Positions 16,967 to 25,391 of a DNA stretch of 38,106 nucleotides are shown piece after piece. Source of the DNA: Apilactobacillus ozensis DSM 23829 = JCM 17196 (GTDB lineage Bacteria; Bacillota; Bacilli; Lactobacillales; Lactobacillaceae); assembly GCF_001435995.1 (NCBI RefSeq), contig NZ_AYYQ01000006.1, forward strand, positions 1 to 38,106. Direction: 5' to 3'. The notes below the pieces were generated by a model that did not search any database, was not told where the DNA came from, and was given only the letters and a program-made list of their open reading frames with translations. Position numbers and translations under genes: made by a program. How positions within the stretch are numbered: position 1 is the first letter of the stretch; each line of letters begins with the position of its first letter.

Positions 16967-17378
16967 CTTCTTTTAAACCCCCTTGATATTTTAAGCTGCC
17001 TTGCTTGGCATTTTTATCTACATAGTCAGCTCTTACCGGCACGTCAAAGTCGATATACAGCAAATTATCTTTAGTCTGTATATTTAAGTCTTTAATCAAT
17101 GCAAAACCGTCTAAAACGTCAAAATTATCCATTATCAAGTCATTCATAGCAAGTAGCTCTGTTGAGGGGTTGTCCTCATCTTCTGGCATGTAAATAACTT
17201 GATAGTAGTAAGTTCTATCTTGATTTTTAAAAAACTGCTTTTGTAAAGACATACTTACTAAATTAACTAAAAAAGCTGGCTGTTTAAAGCCACCTTTAAC
17301 GTTATCTCTATAAAAATTACTGTTAGGAGCTATTTTATACAGTTTATTGATAATTTCTCCTGTAATATCAACTATCAC
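16956..17378 (-). CDS. Tail terminator protein (XkdJ-like)
   Basis: This 140-residue alpha/beta protein (V-K-G-G-F-K-Q-P-A-F-L-V-N-L-V, Y-Y-Y-Q-V-I-Y-M-P-E, L-L-Y-I-D-F-D-V-P-V-R) fits the tail-terminator family found between gp10-like and sheath genes in PBSX-type phages. It caps the tail tube and joins it to the head. GTG start after GGGAGG. Confidence 0.82.
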   Translation of the reverse strand: MIVDITGEIINKLYKIAPNSNFYRDNVKGGFKQPAFLVNLVSMSLQKQFFKNQDRTYYYQVIYMPEDEDNPSTELLAMNDLIMDNFDVLDGFALIKDLNIQTKDNLLYIDFDVPVRADYVDKNAKQGSLKYQGGLKEDGQ

Positions 17379-17776
17379 TCTATAGCCTCCCTTAAAGCCT
17401 CAGTAAATCTTTGTTTCCAAACGCTGTTAAGGTCTTTTTTATACTTGAGGACAGTGTTTTTTAAAAAGAAACTACCCTCAACCCAGCCACCGCCTTTATT
17501 TCGATGGCCATTCTCGACATAAAAACCGTACTCAACGTTATTTTCTAGTGAAAAGCTAAAAGTAGAGGCAGCGTATTTAACACCGCTACTACGCCAACCA
17601 CGCCTTAATGTACCTGTATCAACGTTAGTAACCTTGATAACATCCCCTAACATTGCCTGGCTCATGGTATTAACTTCTCTAGTAATGTTTTTAGATGCAA
17701 TCTTAGCTTTAACTCGGTCATTTACATATTTAGCGTAATCTTCAAAGACTGCGCTTTCTACATCCCCTAAATTCAT
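17375..17776 (-). CDS. HK97 gp10-like tail completion protein (XkdI-like)
   Basis: This 133-residue protein carries V-D-T-G-T-L-R-R-G-W (residues about 52-61) and V-E-Y-G-F-Y-V-E-N-G-H-R, the conserved core of HK97 gp10-like head-tail joining proteins. The C-terminal helix is amphipathic. It overlaps the next gene by 4 bp. Confidence 0.88.
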   Translation of the reverse strand: MNLGDVESAVFEDYAKYVNDRVKAKIASKNITREVNTMSQAMLGDVIKVTNVDTGTLRRGWRSSGVKYAASTFSFSLENNVEYGFYVENGHRNKGGGWVEGSFFLKNTVLKYKKDLNSVWKQRFTEALREAIE

Positions 17777-17780
17777 CTAA

Positions 17781-18143
17781 TCACGCCTTTTCGTCATACA
17801 TAACAGCTAACTCTTGATGGCTTACATAGTTAGTATATCCAGTAGTAGCTTGCTTATAACGTCTAGTATTACCGTTTACATCAGTAACTATCATAGTAGA
17901 ACCACTAGGCACTTCTATATCGTTATCTAGGAGTAATACAGCGTTATAACTATCTTCATTTACACCATTGTTCATCTTATCCGGACTTAAACTCGGCTTA
18001 ATGATTTTGCATGGCTTATCTTCGGCAATTACTACACGTTTGTTTTTATTAACTAAGCCATCTTTTACGCTTGTATATTGAGTGATTGTTACCTTATCAC
18101 GCCATAGCATTTTAGTGGCTTTAGTAAAGCGTTTATAGTCCAA
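17781..18143 (-). CDS. Head closure / head-tail adaptor protein (XkdH-like)
   Basis: This 120-residue, beta-rich protein has the W-R-D-K-V-T-I pattern near residue 15 and ends in Y-K-Q-A-T-T-G-Y-T-N-Y-V-S-H-Q-E-L-A-V, like XkdH/YqbH-type stoppers that close the head and bind the tail. TTG start 6 nt after GGGTGG. It lies in the canonical order connector, closure, tail completion. Confidence 0.8.
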   Translation of the reverse strand: MDYKRFTKATKMLWRDKVTITQYTSVKDGLVNKNKRVVIAEDKPCKIIKPSLSPDKMNNGVNEDSYNAVLLLDNDIEVPSGSTMIVTDVNGNTRRYKQATTGYTNYVSHQELAVMYDEKA

Positions 18144-18519
18144 AATCTACCACCCTAAACTGATTTAAAGTCTTTTTATAGTCCTTAGTAACTGCATTGG
18201 CACTCTGGATTTTTAGATACTCATCAGCAAGTGATTTAAACGAAATACTTTCGTTCCCCTCGGTAATACTGGCCACACCGTTATTACTTTGCTCAGACGT
18301 TGGAATTAAAAGCTCATCAGACTTAATCAACGCAATACACATCCCTACCGCTGTATGATTTAGTTCTTCTGGCAATTCTGCTGTAGGAATGTGTGTATAG
18401 TTCGCTATATCCTGTATAACTTTATCTATTACATAATCTAAAATATCATCATAGGAATCATTTTTAGTGCTGTTAGGGATGAGTAATTTAACTTTGTCTA
18501 CAATAAATTGCTTATCCAT
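18133..18519 (-). CDS. Head-tail connector protein
   Basis: This 128-residue helical protein (K-V-K-L-L-I-P, then V-I-D-K-V-I-Q-D-I-A-N-Y, H-T-A-V-G-M-C) fits the gp6/YqbG-like head-tail connector adaptor family, which attaches to the portal after packaging. ATG start after GAGGTGTAAATC. It directly follows the capsid gene and overlaps the next gene by 11 bp. Confidence 0.8.
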   Translation of the reverse strand: MDKQFIVDKVKLLIPNSTKNDSYDDILDYVIDKVIQDIANYTHIPTAELPEELNHTAVGMCIALIKSDELLIPTSEQSNNGVASITEGNESISFKSLADEYLKIQSANAVTKDYKKTLNQFRVVDFGL

Positions 18520-18533
18520 GATTTACACCTCAA

Positions 18534-19478
18534 TTATTTAGTTGCTTTGCCACCATCACTAGCTGGTGTAACATTCTTAGGCTTGTCAGATACATACATT
18601 TCAAGACCAGTCTCACGACCTTTGAGCAAGAATACATCAGAGTATGAGCGTTCATAATAATTAAAGTTACCATCGTTAGAGGCAGTTGGATTATCCATAC
18701 CCACGAAACTATATTTTTGCGGAGCAATTTGTACACCATTTTGAATTAGCATCATGTTAATTTGTTTAGCATCATCTTTTAGCTTTGCACCTACAGTGAA
18801 ATCATAATCAGATTGCATTAGGTCGGATGGCACAACTTTGATTGTTACATCATCTAATGAGTAGATAGCACGGTCAACTTTGCCATTACCTGAGATAGAT
18901 AGCGCACGGTTACGAGCCTCGGCTTGTTTTAACATCTTGTTAATTTGTGGTGTTACATACAATAGACGATTATCAGATGGTACACGCTTTTCATCCATGT
19001 TCATCATCATAGTGTCGAAAGCATCCAAAATGCTCTTCTCATCTAAACTATCATTATGAATACCGCCATCATCTGCTTTTAACTTTTCTTTGTACAATTT
19101 GGAAAACATATATCTATCCATCTCTGGTAGTTTTTCATAGATGTTAAAAGTTTTAGTGATGTTGGCAATGGAAACAACCATATCAGATTCATCAACATCC
19201 ATTGGATCAACTAAAGTAGACCATTGTCTGTCAAAATCTAAGCTGTATGGAATCCAAGCATTTTCATAGTTCTCGCCACTATGTTCAGTAATTGTTTTAC
19301 GATTACGATTAGTACGACCTGCTAAAATTTTTAAGTTAGGGACTTTAATCATTTTAGCTTCCATAAAGTTCACTAAGTTATTGCTTGGAGATTGCCATAG
19401 TGCCGCTGTCCTTAATTGTTCATCAGCAAAAGATTGAACTAAGGCACTTTGGTATTTTTCTGCATAATTTACTGCCAT
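18534..19478 (-). CDS. Major capsid protein
   Basis: This is a 314-residue protein encoded between scaffold and head-tail connector genes. It begins M-A-V-N-Y-A-E-K-Y, typical of Firmicutes capsid proteins of the coiled-coil scaffold class, with beta-rich core segments and Y-Y-E-R-S-Y-S-D-V-F near the C-terminus. It forms the icosahedral shell. GAGGTAATATAAATG gives a strong start, as expected for the most abundant virion protein. Assignment rests on place, length and sequence pattern. Confidence 0.9.
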   Translation of the reverse strand: MAVNYAEKYQSALVQSFADEQLRTAALWQSPSNNLVNFMEAKMIKVPNLKILAGRTNRNRKTITEHSGENYENAWIPYSLDFDRQWSTLVDPMDVDESDMVVSIANITKTFNIYEKLPEMDRYMFSKLYKEKLKADDGGIHNDSLDEKSILDAFDTMMMNMDEKRVPSDNRLLYVTPQINKMLKQAEARNRALSISGNGKVDRAIYSLDDVTIKVVPSDLMQSDYDFTVGAKLKDDAKQINMMLIQNGVQIAPQKYSFVGMDNPTASNDGNFNYYERSYSDVFLLKGRETGLEMYVSDKPKNVTPASDGGKATK

Positions 19479-19495
19479 TTATATTACCTCTTTCT

Positions 19496-20062
19496 TTATT
19501 CTGTAGTAGTTTTCCCTTTAAAAATATCAATCATGCTCTTGGTAGAGCCAGTATCGTTATTATCATCGTGGCCACCTGGCTTATAATCGCCGGTAGAACC
19601 TTCATCAAATAAATAGGGATGAGATTCTTTAACGGCTTTTAGTTGGTCATCTAAGCCGTCTAGTTCGCCTTTATCATTGAATTTGATTTTATCCATATCA
19701 AACAATGCTTTAACCGGTTTAGCATCCCTAGCTTTAGCGTTAGATAATCCATTATCAATAGCGTGGTCCAATTTAATTTGAGCAATTTTAGCTTTAGAAT
19801 CAGCTTGAATAGTCTTATTTTGCTGTTCTAAATCTTGAATTTTGCCCTTTAAGTCATCGTTATCTTTCAACTGGCCTCGTAAGTTCTTTAAGTCCTTGTT
19901 ATGCTTATCAACTTGAGCGGTTAATTCTTCGTTTTGTGCTTTAAGCTCGTCATAGTCGGCATAACTTTCTTTAAACTTATTAATGCTTTGGCCATGTAAC
20001 TTCATAACGCTATCAATAATTGAGCTTTCAAGCCCTAAATCCTTTAAATCTTCTCTTCTCAT
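19496..20062 (-). CDS. Scaffolding protein (minor structural GP20 type)
   Basis: This 188-residue protein is a mostly charged coiled coil (residues about 35-100, with E-E-L-T-A-Q-V-D-K-H-N-K-D and L-E-Q-Q-N-K-T heptads), with a conserved start (L-K-D-L-G-L) and an acidic, glycine-rich C-terminus. This is the usual form of GP20-type scaffolds encoded directly before the major capsid gene. It guides shell assembly and then leaves. The start ATG has AGAAAGG upstream. Confidence 0.88.
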   Translation of the reverse strand: MRREDLKDLGLESSIIDSVMKLHGQSINKFKESYADYDELKAQNEELTAQVDKHNKDLKNLRGQLKDNDDLKGKIQDLEQQNKTIQADSKAKIAQIKLDHAIDNGLSNAKARDAKPVKALFDMDKIKFNDKGELDGLDDQLKAVKESHPYLFDEGSTGDYKPGGHDDNNDTGSTKSMIDIFKGKTTTE

Positions 20063-20150
20063 AATCTCAAAACCTTTCTCGCTAGTTTTACGGGATGCGA
20101 ACCCGATAAGTATAAAAAAATAGCAGTTTAACGACTTGCTAAGGTCGTAA

Positions 20151-20185
20151 ATAAAAAGGACTACTTAATTTAGTAAGTAATCCTT
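20151..20185 (-). terminator. Terminator-like hairpin inside the structural operon
   Basis: AAGGA-TACTTA and TAAGTA-TCCTT pair with one mismatch. On the minus strand it is followed by TTTTTATTT. It overlaps the end of the 55-residue gene and lies before scaffold and capsid genes. It may cap the upstream RNA, or partly stop transcription. Confidence 0.5.
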
Positions 20186-20337
20186 TCATCTAACAAATCT
20201 TGTTTATATTCTTCAAACTCTTGTTTAGCCCAATCTGGAGCGTTTGAATCAATGTAATATCCAATCACTTCATCGTCATCCCCAGCGTTAGAATTATCTG
20301 CAACGTGCCAATATTCAAACCCCTTAGGTCTGTTCAT
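20170..20337 (-). CDS. 55-residue phage protein
   Basis: ATG 20337-20335 opens 55 codons ending at TAA 20172-20170. It begins M-N-R-P-K-G-F-E-Y-W-H-V-A-D, has an acidic middle (G-D-D-D-E-V-I-G-Y-Y) and ends in a helix D-W-A-K-Q-E-F-E-E-Y-K. The coding pattern is clean and fits a small phage gene between the MuF-like and scaffold genes. The ribosome binding site is weak (GAGTTGA), so it may be translated by coupling. The stop codon lies within the terminator-like hairpin at 20151-20185. Function unknown. Confidence 0.6.
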   Translation of the reverse strand: MNRPKGFEYWHVADNSNAGDDDEVIGYYIDSNAPDWAKQEFEEYKQDLLDERITY

Positions 20338-20376
20338 ATTAAATCAACTCATTTCTTTTTTACTCATTAATACTCG

Positions 20377-22275
20377 CTACTCTTTTAGTAACTTATCAAT
20401 TATTTTTCTAAATGATTTACCTACATTAGTTCTCGAACCACCACAATAAGCATTAACAAAACCCTCTGCAAATAATTCACTAGCGTTAGTACGTGAATAT
20501 TCACTAATAACGCCATCAATATTTTGTATTTCAGCTTGTAACTTCCAACTTGCTCTAGGGATGTCTGTTTTTCCCTGGTCTTTAAGCACACTCTGATAAA
20601 AGTCTTTATAAAAGCTGGTTCTTGCCCTCTTAGTAGCCGTCATATCTTTAGGAATTGCGCCATCATGTTTAGCTTTATAGTGTCGCTGTATTAAATCGCT
20701 TGCTATAACGTGGCCAAACTCGTGATTAAAGGTGTGAGTAATACCATCATCAGTTTTAGCGTTCCATCCCTCATTTTGCATACTTTTCTGTTCTTTCATA
20801 ATCTCTTTAAATGGTTTATTCAAAAATGCACCATTAAGCACCATATCTAATTTGTTAGTAGTTAAATCACTGGAAACATAAGCAAGCGTTCTCTTCTCAG
20901 GTAATCGAGGAGTTGTAGTCAAACTTCTAAAATTGATAGTTCTCTTCTCATTCCAGTTATGCTCATCACTAAATTTATCCATGAATTTCAAAGAATGATA
21001 TAAATATTCTTTATTTACATCATTAACGCCCTCATAAGTAGCAAAATCTTGATGCTCGGTACTAATACCGTATTTACTGCTTAAATGATTAATCATACTG
21101 TTTAAATTATCTTGAGTATAAGGCTCGGTAACTTTAGAGCCGTTATTAACAGTATTAGGTTTATTCTTTGGCGCTTTGCTTGGTTTTTTCTGTGGCTGTT
21201 TTGTAGGTTGTTGTGCATCCCCACCATTACCATTCTTAGTATAACGTTCAAGCCATTCACTATATGGCATATCTTTAATGACTTGGCCCTTTTCGTTGTC
21301 ATCCTTAGCCCAACGTTTTTGAGCTGTAGGGATGTCTTTAATGCTAGGAATAGTAGTGCAGCGGCAATAAGGATGTAAAATTGGATAATTAGTACCATCA
21401 ATCTTAGCAACTAATGAAAATACCTTACCATCTAAGTATCTACATGCTTGGCATGTTCTACTTTCCAATGTGGCCACATATTCATACTTCTCTACGTCTT
21501 GTGCTGCGTACACATCAGCACTAGCTAACTCTTGAATATGTCCTATTTCAGATATAACCAACCTATGAATATTTTTGCTCTGCATACCTGTAAAGCGCTG
21601 TCTAAAGTCTTGTTCCACCTTATGATAGTTACTACCTATCAACGTGTTTCTTAGCAGACTATCCATTAATTGAGATGGTAACTCATTTACATAAGTACCC
21701 CACAATCTACTAGAAAAATCTTTGCCATCCCTGGCCCACGGTTTAGCTATGATGTATTTTAGCTCGCTATTGCTTAACTTGTTGAAATTAGCCGTAAAGC
21801 CTAAACCTTGATATTGCTGTAGGTCGTAAGTTTCACGTAAATAAGTATTGTTATACTGATTAACTAACTCGGTTTCCATTTTATCCTTTTCAGATTTAGA
21901 AAACTCGGTAGCTTTCAGCCTTAATTGGCTTTCTAGTTGCTTTAAACTGGCCACACGACTATTAAAATATTGTTGATTCAATAATTTCTCATAGCCACCG
22001 CTAATCGCCTTTTTTCTAAACTCATCTAGCGTTAAGTCCCAATGCTTAAACTCAATTCCATCTAGCATTTTAGCAACTTGCTCTTTAGGAATCCCCAAAT
22101 CAGTAGTATATCTTTTATACCATTTACTTAACTCACGGTCATAGATATATAGCAACTTGTTAAGCCGTCTACTTAAAGCAAATTCATAATCTTGGCACGA
22201 TTGTAGCCCAATAATTTTACTTTGTATAAAACGCCTTTTCCAATACTGTTGATTATTTTGTTTATTCATCGTCAT
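20377..22275 (-). CDS. MuF/SPP1 gp7-like head protein with C-terminal zinc-protease motif
   Basis: This is a 632-residue protein, about twice the length of plain head-morphogenesis proteins. The first 330 residues carry the MuF/gp7 region with its cysteine-histidine pattern (T-C-Q-A-C-R-Y-L-D-G and H-P-Y-C-R-C-T-T). A lysine/proline-rich linker follows. The C-terminal 240 residues hold H518-E-F-G-H522 (the H-E-x-x-H zinc motif) and E600 in S-E-L-F-A-E, the layout of gluzincin-type peptidases. MuF proteins with C-terminal toxin or enzyme domains are known among polymorphic phage effectors. It probably enters the capsid and may be injected. Start ATG could be 22275 or 22269. Confidence 0.85.
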   Translation of the reverse strand: MTMNKQNNQQYWKRRFIQSKIIGLQSCQDYEFALSRRLNKLLYIYDRELSKWYKRYTTDLGIPKEQVAKMLDGIEFKHWDLTLDEFRKKAISGGYEKLLNQQYFNSRVASLKQLESQLRLKATEFSKSEKDKMETELVNQYNNTYLRETYDLQQYQGLGFTANFNKLSNSELKYIIAKPWARDGKDFSSRLWGTYVNELPSQLMDSLLRNTLIGSNYHKVEQDFRQRFTGMQSKNIHRLVISEIGHIQELASADVYAAQDVEKYEYVATLESRTCQACRYLDGKVFSLVAKIDGTNYPILHPYCRCTTIPSIKDIPTAQKRWAKDDNEKGQVIKDMPYSEWLERYTKNGNGGDAQQPTKQPQKKPSKAPKNKPNTVNNGSKVTEPYTQDNLNSMINHLSSKYGISTEHQDFATYEGVNDVNKEYLYHSLKFMDKFSDEHNWNEKRTINFRSLTTTPRLPEKRTLAYVSSDLTTNKLDMVLNGAFLNKPFKEIMKEQKSMQNEGWNAKTDDGITHTFNHEFGHVIASDLIQRHYKAKHDGAIPKDMTATKRARTSFYKDFYQSVLKDQGKTDIPRASWKLQAEIQNIDGVISEYSRTNASELFAEGFVNAYCGGSRTNVGKSFRKIIDKLLKE

Positions 22276-23653
22276 TGCCTAATTTAAGAGCATTGTCATT
22301 GCTATAGCCATCATCAACTAATTGCTTTTTACGTGCTGCTAATTCTTCTTTCCAATCAGATACAAACGGATTAGCTTTAGCTATGGTTTCATCTGATGAG
22401 AATTGAGCTACTTGATTAAGCGCTTGTGCTTGTTCTAGCGTGTTTTGCACGGTTGCCCTAGTCCATGTTTGAGATATTTTTGCATCGTCATAGTTAGGGA
22501 TGTTCAAAAACTTCAGTATAGCTCTTATAAGCTCATTTAAGCCCTTTTGAAAGTATTGTTGAGTAAGATTGGCTTTCTCTTCTAGTTGGCTCTGTAATTG
22601 CTTAATAGCGGTAGCAGTGGCATTACTTAAAACGACTTTAGATGGATCAACCGATTTAGCCATTAGGAAAATTGACGACCTGGTTATATCTAGCATATCA
22701 TCCCTAGCCTCTCTAGGAATTTCAATGCTTAGAGTATCAACTCCGCCATCATCTTCAAATTTCAAGGCCTTTGTTTCTTTTAAGTCCTTTTTGAAACTTG
22801 CTAAATCTTGGCCACCAAAGTTTTTCAAAACAAAAACGACCTCTTGGATGTCGTCAAGGTCGTTTAAATAGCCATTATATATACTGTCGTAAGCATCAAT
22901 TAGCCCCTTATATTTACTGATTTCGGGCTGTTCATGCAAGTTCTTAGCAAACTTTATAAAAGGGATGCGCCCTAAGTTATGCTCATATACGTTGCTATTA
23001 TCAGTGGTTTCTTCAGTAGTATTGTCAATGTATTTTATTTTATTATAAATCGCTAAACTCTGATAAGTAGCATTACTGCTTTTGCATTTGAAAAATGTAC
23101 AAGTTTTATCATCCCAATACTCGTGTATATCATACAAAGTACCGTCATCATCACGTTGACTATAAGTACGCCTAACAGCAATCATTCCATTTACAAGGCT
23201 TTCATCATAGATTGGTGTTACCTGCTCTGGTGGGACTATAGCATAGTTGAACTTTTTATTTTTACCAACCCAATAATGAACCCAACCAGCACCGGCATTA
23301 CTAGCATCAACAACTAATTTATTTAAAGTTAAGGTTAAATCATCCCCTAGCACTTCATCAACTTGTTTATTAATATTGTCGTTATCGTCAACATCAATCT
23401 GGGGGCGGTTAGACGTTAAATAACTGGCCTCTTGGTCGACAATTAGTTCATGAAAGTTATTAGAAATACGATTATCAGCAGACCTTAGAGCCTCGTTTTT
23501 ACCTTTTTTGTTAATTTTAGAGATTCCGTTATTTCTAAGTGTAATATCATTCTCATTAAGATAATACCTTAGGGATGTAATATTTTGGTCAACCACACGC
23601 TGTCTAGCTGTATCAGTATCATCTAGTATCTGTTTCATCGTTTCTACGTCCAC
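22262..23653 (-). CDS. Portal protein (SPP1 gp6 type)
   Basis: This 463-residue protein has the features of Firmicutes portal proteins: N-terminal R-Y-Y-L-N-E, A-D-N-R-I-S-N-N-F-H-E-L-I-V-D-Q, then the E-H-N-L-G-R-I-P-F-I-K-F-A-K-N segment and S-I-Y-N-G-Y-L-N-D, with a helical C-terminus. It forms the ring at the special vertex through which DNA enters and to which the tail binds. GTG start with GGTGG 9 nt upstream. The gene overlaps terminase (10 bp) and the head-morphogenesis gene (14 bp). Confidence 0.92.
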   Translation of the reverse strand: MDVETMKQILDDTDTARQRVVDQNITSLRYYLNENDITLRNNGISKINKKGKNEALRSADNRISNNFHELIVDQEASYLTSNRPQIDVDDNDNINKQVDEVLGDDLTLTLNKLVVDASNAGAGWVHYWVGKNKKFNYAIVPPEQVTPIYDESLVNGMIAVRRTYSQRDDDGTLYDIHEYWDDKTCTFFKCKSSNATYQSLAIYNKIKYIDNTTEETTDNSNVYEHNLGRIPFIKFAKNLHEQPEISKYKGLIDAYDSIYNGYLNDLDDIQEVVFVLKNFGGQDLASFKKDLKETKALKFEDDGGVDTLSIEIPREARDDMLDITRSSIFLMAKSVDPSKVVLSNATATAIKQLQSQLEEKANLTQQYFQKGLNELIRAILKFLNIPNYDDAKISQTWTRATVQNTLEQAQALNQVAQFSSDETIAKANPFVSDWKEELAARKKQLVDDGYSNDNALKLGNDDE

Positions 23654-24891
23654 GGTACATAGCCACCTTTCTTCATATTTTTCTCTAGTCCATAGCGTGA
23701 GGCATCTAGTGTATGGTCATCGCCATCTGGATAAATTGCTTTAAAATTGCCTTGATTATCTTTCTCATAATGATAACCAGTATATTCACGAGCAGTAGTC
23801 GGACACCTTACTGGATCAATAATAATTGCCCTTAAACCTTGCAACCACTTATAACCTTGATTACGGCTATCTTTACCTTTTTTAGCTTTAAGCAACTTTA
23901 AGCCTAAGCTCCTAAATTCTGCTATAGTTCTAGGCTCGGCACTATCACAAGTTATATAGTCGTTATCCTTGTTTTTAGCTTGTATTTTGCTAACTGCCTC
24001 AGCATTAGATAAACCGACTTTAACCAGTTCATCAAAATAATATAAAACACGTCTAGTTTTATCATAGTGCATAGTTACATAAGCGAGTGGATCACGAGCA
24101 AAACCAAAATCAAGACCACGTTTGATATTATCAAAGCGTTTTAACTCTTCATCGCTAATCTTTCTAAGCGTAACGTTATTAAATACTTCTGCACCTGTTC
24201 CAGTTACTTCCCCTAGATATTCATGCTTATATGACGTTAAATTGTCCTTTTTAAGCTGTTCAGCATCCATTAGGAACTCACGCCCTAGCCATGCTTTAGG
24301 AACTGTTAAATAAGTTGATAGGCTAACCACTGTATCATCCCTTAATTTAGCTCTTTCACTAGCTTTATTAACCCAATTAGTAGGGGATGCTGGGGGGTTG
24401 TATGAGTAAAAAGTACATATATCAGAGCCACCACGGTTAAGTGATTGATTAATCGACCTTATCTCATCTTCGCCTTTAAACTCATCGCATTCTTCAAAGT
24501 GCTTGAACTTAATATAACCGGTTCTAAATTTTTGTGATTTAATCTTTCTAGGATTATCTGCACCTTTAAATCTAATTTTCTGGCCGGTCTTAATATAAGT
24601 TAGCTCTAGTGGGCTATAAGAGGCGTGCCACCAATTACTAACACCTAGCTTGTCAATCGCCCAAATATATTGGTCGAAAACAGAATCACGCAAGGTACTA
24701 GCTACTTTTCTAAGCACCAGGGCGTTAGCTTGCTCATCTTTCATAATTCCTAAAATAATTTCAATCGAAACAAAAGAGGACTTGGTACTACCACGTCCTC
24801 CTTTTAACCAAAAATTAGAGTATTTTTTAGCCTTTATCATGTTATGTAGTCCATAAAATGAGGGGGCTATCATAGTATCAAGGGTTGGCAT
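23644..24891 (-). CDS. terL: Terminase large subunit
   Basis: This ATPase-nuclease translocates DNA into the prohead. Walker A is G-G-R-G-S-T-K-S-S near residues 31-39; the acidic Walker B region is H-F-E-E-C-D-E-F; and nuclease aspartates lie in L-D-F-G-F-A-R-D-P, T-C-D-S-A-E and D-G-D-D-H-T-L-D-A. The length of 415 residues fits the PBSX XtmB/SPP1 type. The start is the ATG at 24891, 6 nt after GGAGG; an in-frame ATG at 24897 abuts the ribosome binding site. It overlaps both neighbours, in the usual order small subunit, large subunit, portal. Confidence 0.95.
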   Translation of the reverse strand: MPTLDTMIAPSFYGLHNMIKAKKYSNFWLKGGRGSTKSSFVSIEIILGIMKDEQANALVLRKVASTLRDSVFDQYIWAIDKLGVSNWWHASYSPLELTYIKTGQKIRFKGADNPRKIKSQKFRTGYIKFKHFEECDEFKGEDEIRSINQSLNRGGSDICTFYSYNPPASPTNWVNKASERAKLRDDTVVSLSTYLTVPKAWLGREFLMDAEQLKKDNLTSYKHEYLGEVTGTGAEVFNNVTLRKISDEELKRFDNIKRGLDFGFARDPLAYVTMHYDKTRRVLYYFDELVKVGLSNAEAVSKIQAKNKDNDYITCDSAEPRTIAEFRSLGLKLLKAKKGKDSRNQGYKWLQGLRAIIIDPVRCPTTAREYTGYHYEKDNQGNFKAIYPDGDDHTLDASRYGLEKNMKKGGYVPWT

Positions 24892-25327
24892 GGTCATCCT
24901 CCTTTACTGGTGGGATGTTATCAATAATCTCAACGCCTTGTGAGATGTTAGCATTGATTTCCTGCTTATCAGTAAATGCGCCATGAAACTTACCTAACAT
25001 CTCCGCTGCCTTATTTCTATCTTTTAGGGATGGCATGGTTAAAAATGTACCGCCAGCGGTTGCTACTTCGTCATATTCCTCATTGTTCATAACTCTAGTG
25101 TAATACTGCATTACTTCGGTTTCGCTTGCTATATCTGCATCCCTAATCCTTTTAGAATGCTCTTGTATAGCCGTCTGTATATCTTTTCTCTGCAATAGTT
25201 GAGAGGCTTGTACCCTTGCTGTTTTTGTAGAATAACCAGCTAAAACGGCTGCTTTAGTTCCGTTATGAGTTTTGATATAAGCATCAACAAACTTCTCATA
25301 TCTTAATTGTGTAGCTTTAGAAACAAT
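24878..25327 (-). CDS. terS: Terminase small subunit
   Basis: About 149 residues with an N-terminal helix-turn-helix pattern typical of XtmA-type small terminases: F-V-D-A-Y-I-K-T-H-N-G-T-K-A-A-V-L-A-G-Y-S, then Q-A-S-Q-L-L-Q-R-K-D-I-Q. It recognises the packaging site and feeds DNA to the large subunit. The frame can be opened at GTG 25336, but that codon is part of GGAGGTG; ATT at 25327, exactly 8 nt after GGAGG, is a better start. Its 3' end overlaps the large-subunit gene. Confidence 0.9.
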   Translation of the reverse strand: MVSKATQLRYEKFVDAYIKTHNGTKAAVLAGYSTKTARVQASQLLQRKDIQTAIQEHSKRIRDADIASETEVMQYYTRVMNNEEYDEVATAGGTFLTMPSLKDRNKAAEMLGKFHGAFTDKQEINANISQGVEIIDNIPPVKEDDHANP

Positions 25328-25360
25328 GACTAACACCTCCTTTTATATGTATTTTGTACA

Positions 25361-25391
25361 AAAAAAGAACGCAATATAAGCGCTCTTTTTT
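25361..25391 (-). terminator. Terminator between cargo gene and terminase
   Basis: On the minus strand AAAAAAGAGCGC pairs with GCGTTCTTTTTT (one G-U wobble) around a 7-nt loop, ending in a T run. It would stop transcription before the terminase genes, so the late operon needs its own promoter or antitermination. Confidence 0.75.

Noticed and set aside
18530-18739. Short minus-strand frame inside the major capsid gene
   Set aside because: It is an out-of-frame shadow of the capsid coding sequence.
20085-20150. tRNA-like segment on the minus strand (T-arm-like CGGGTTCGCATCCCG with a possible anticodon-like loop)
   Set aside because: The invariant A after GTTCG is a C, there is no G-G in the D-loop region, and the acceptor and anticodon stems pair poorly. 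It is probably chance.
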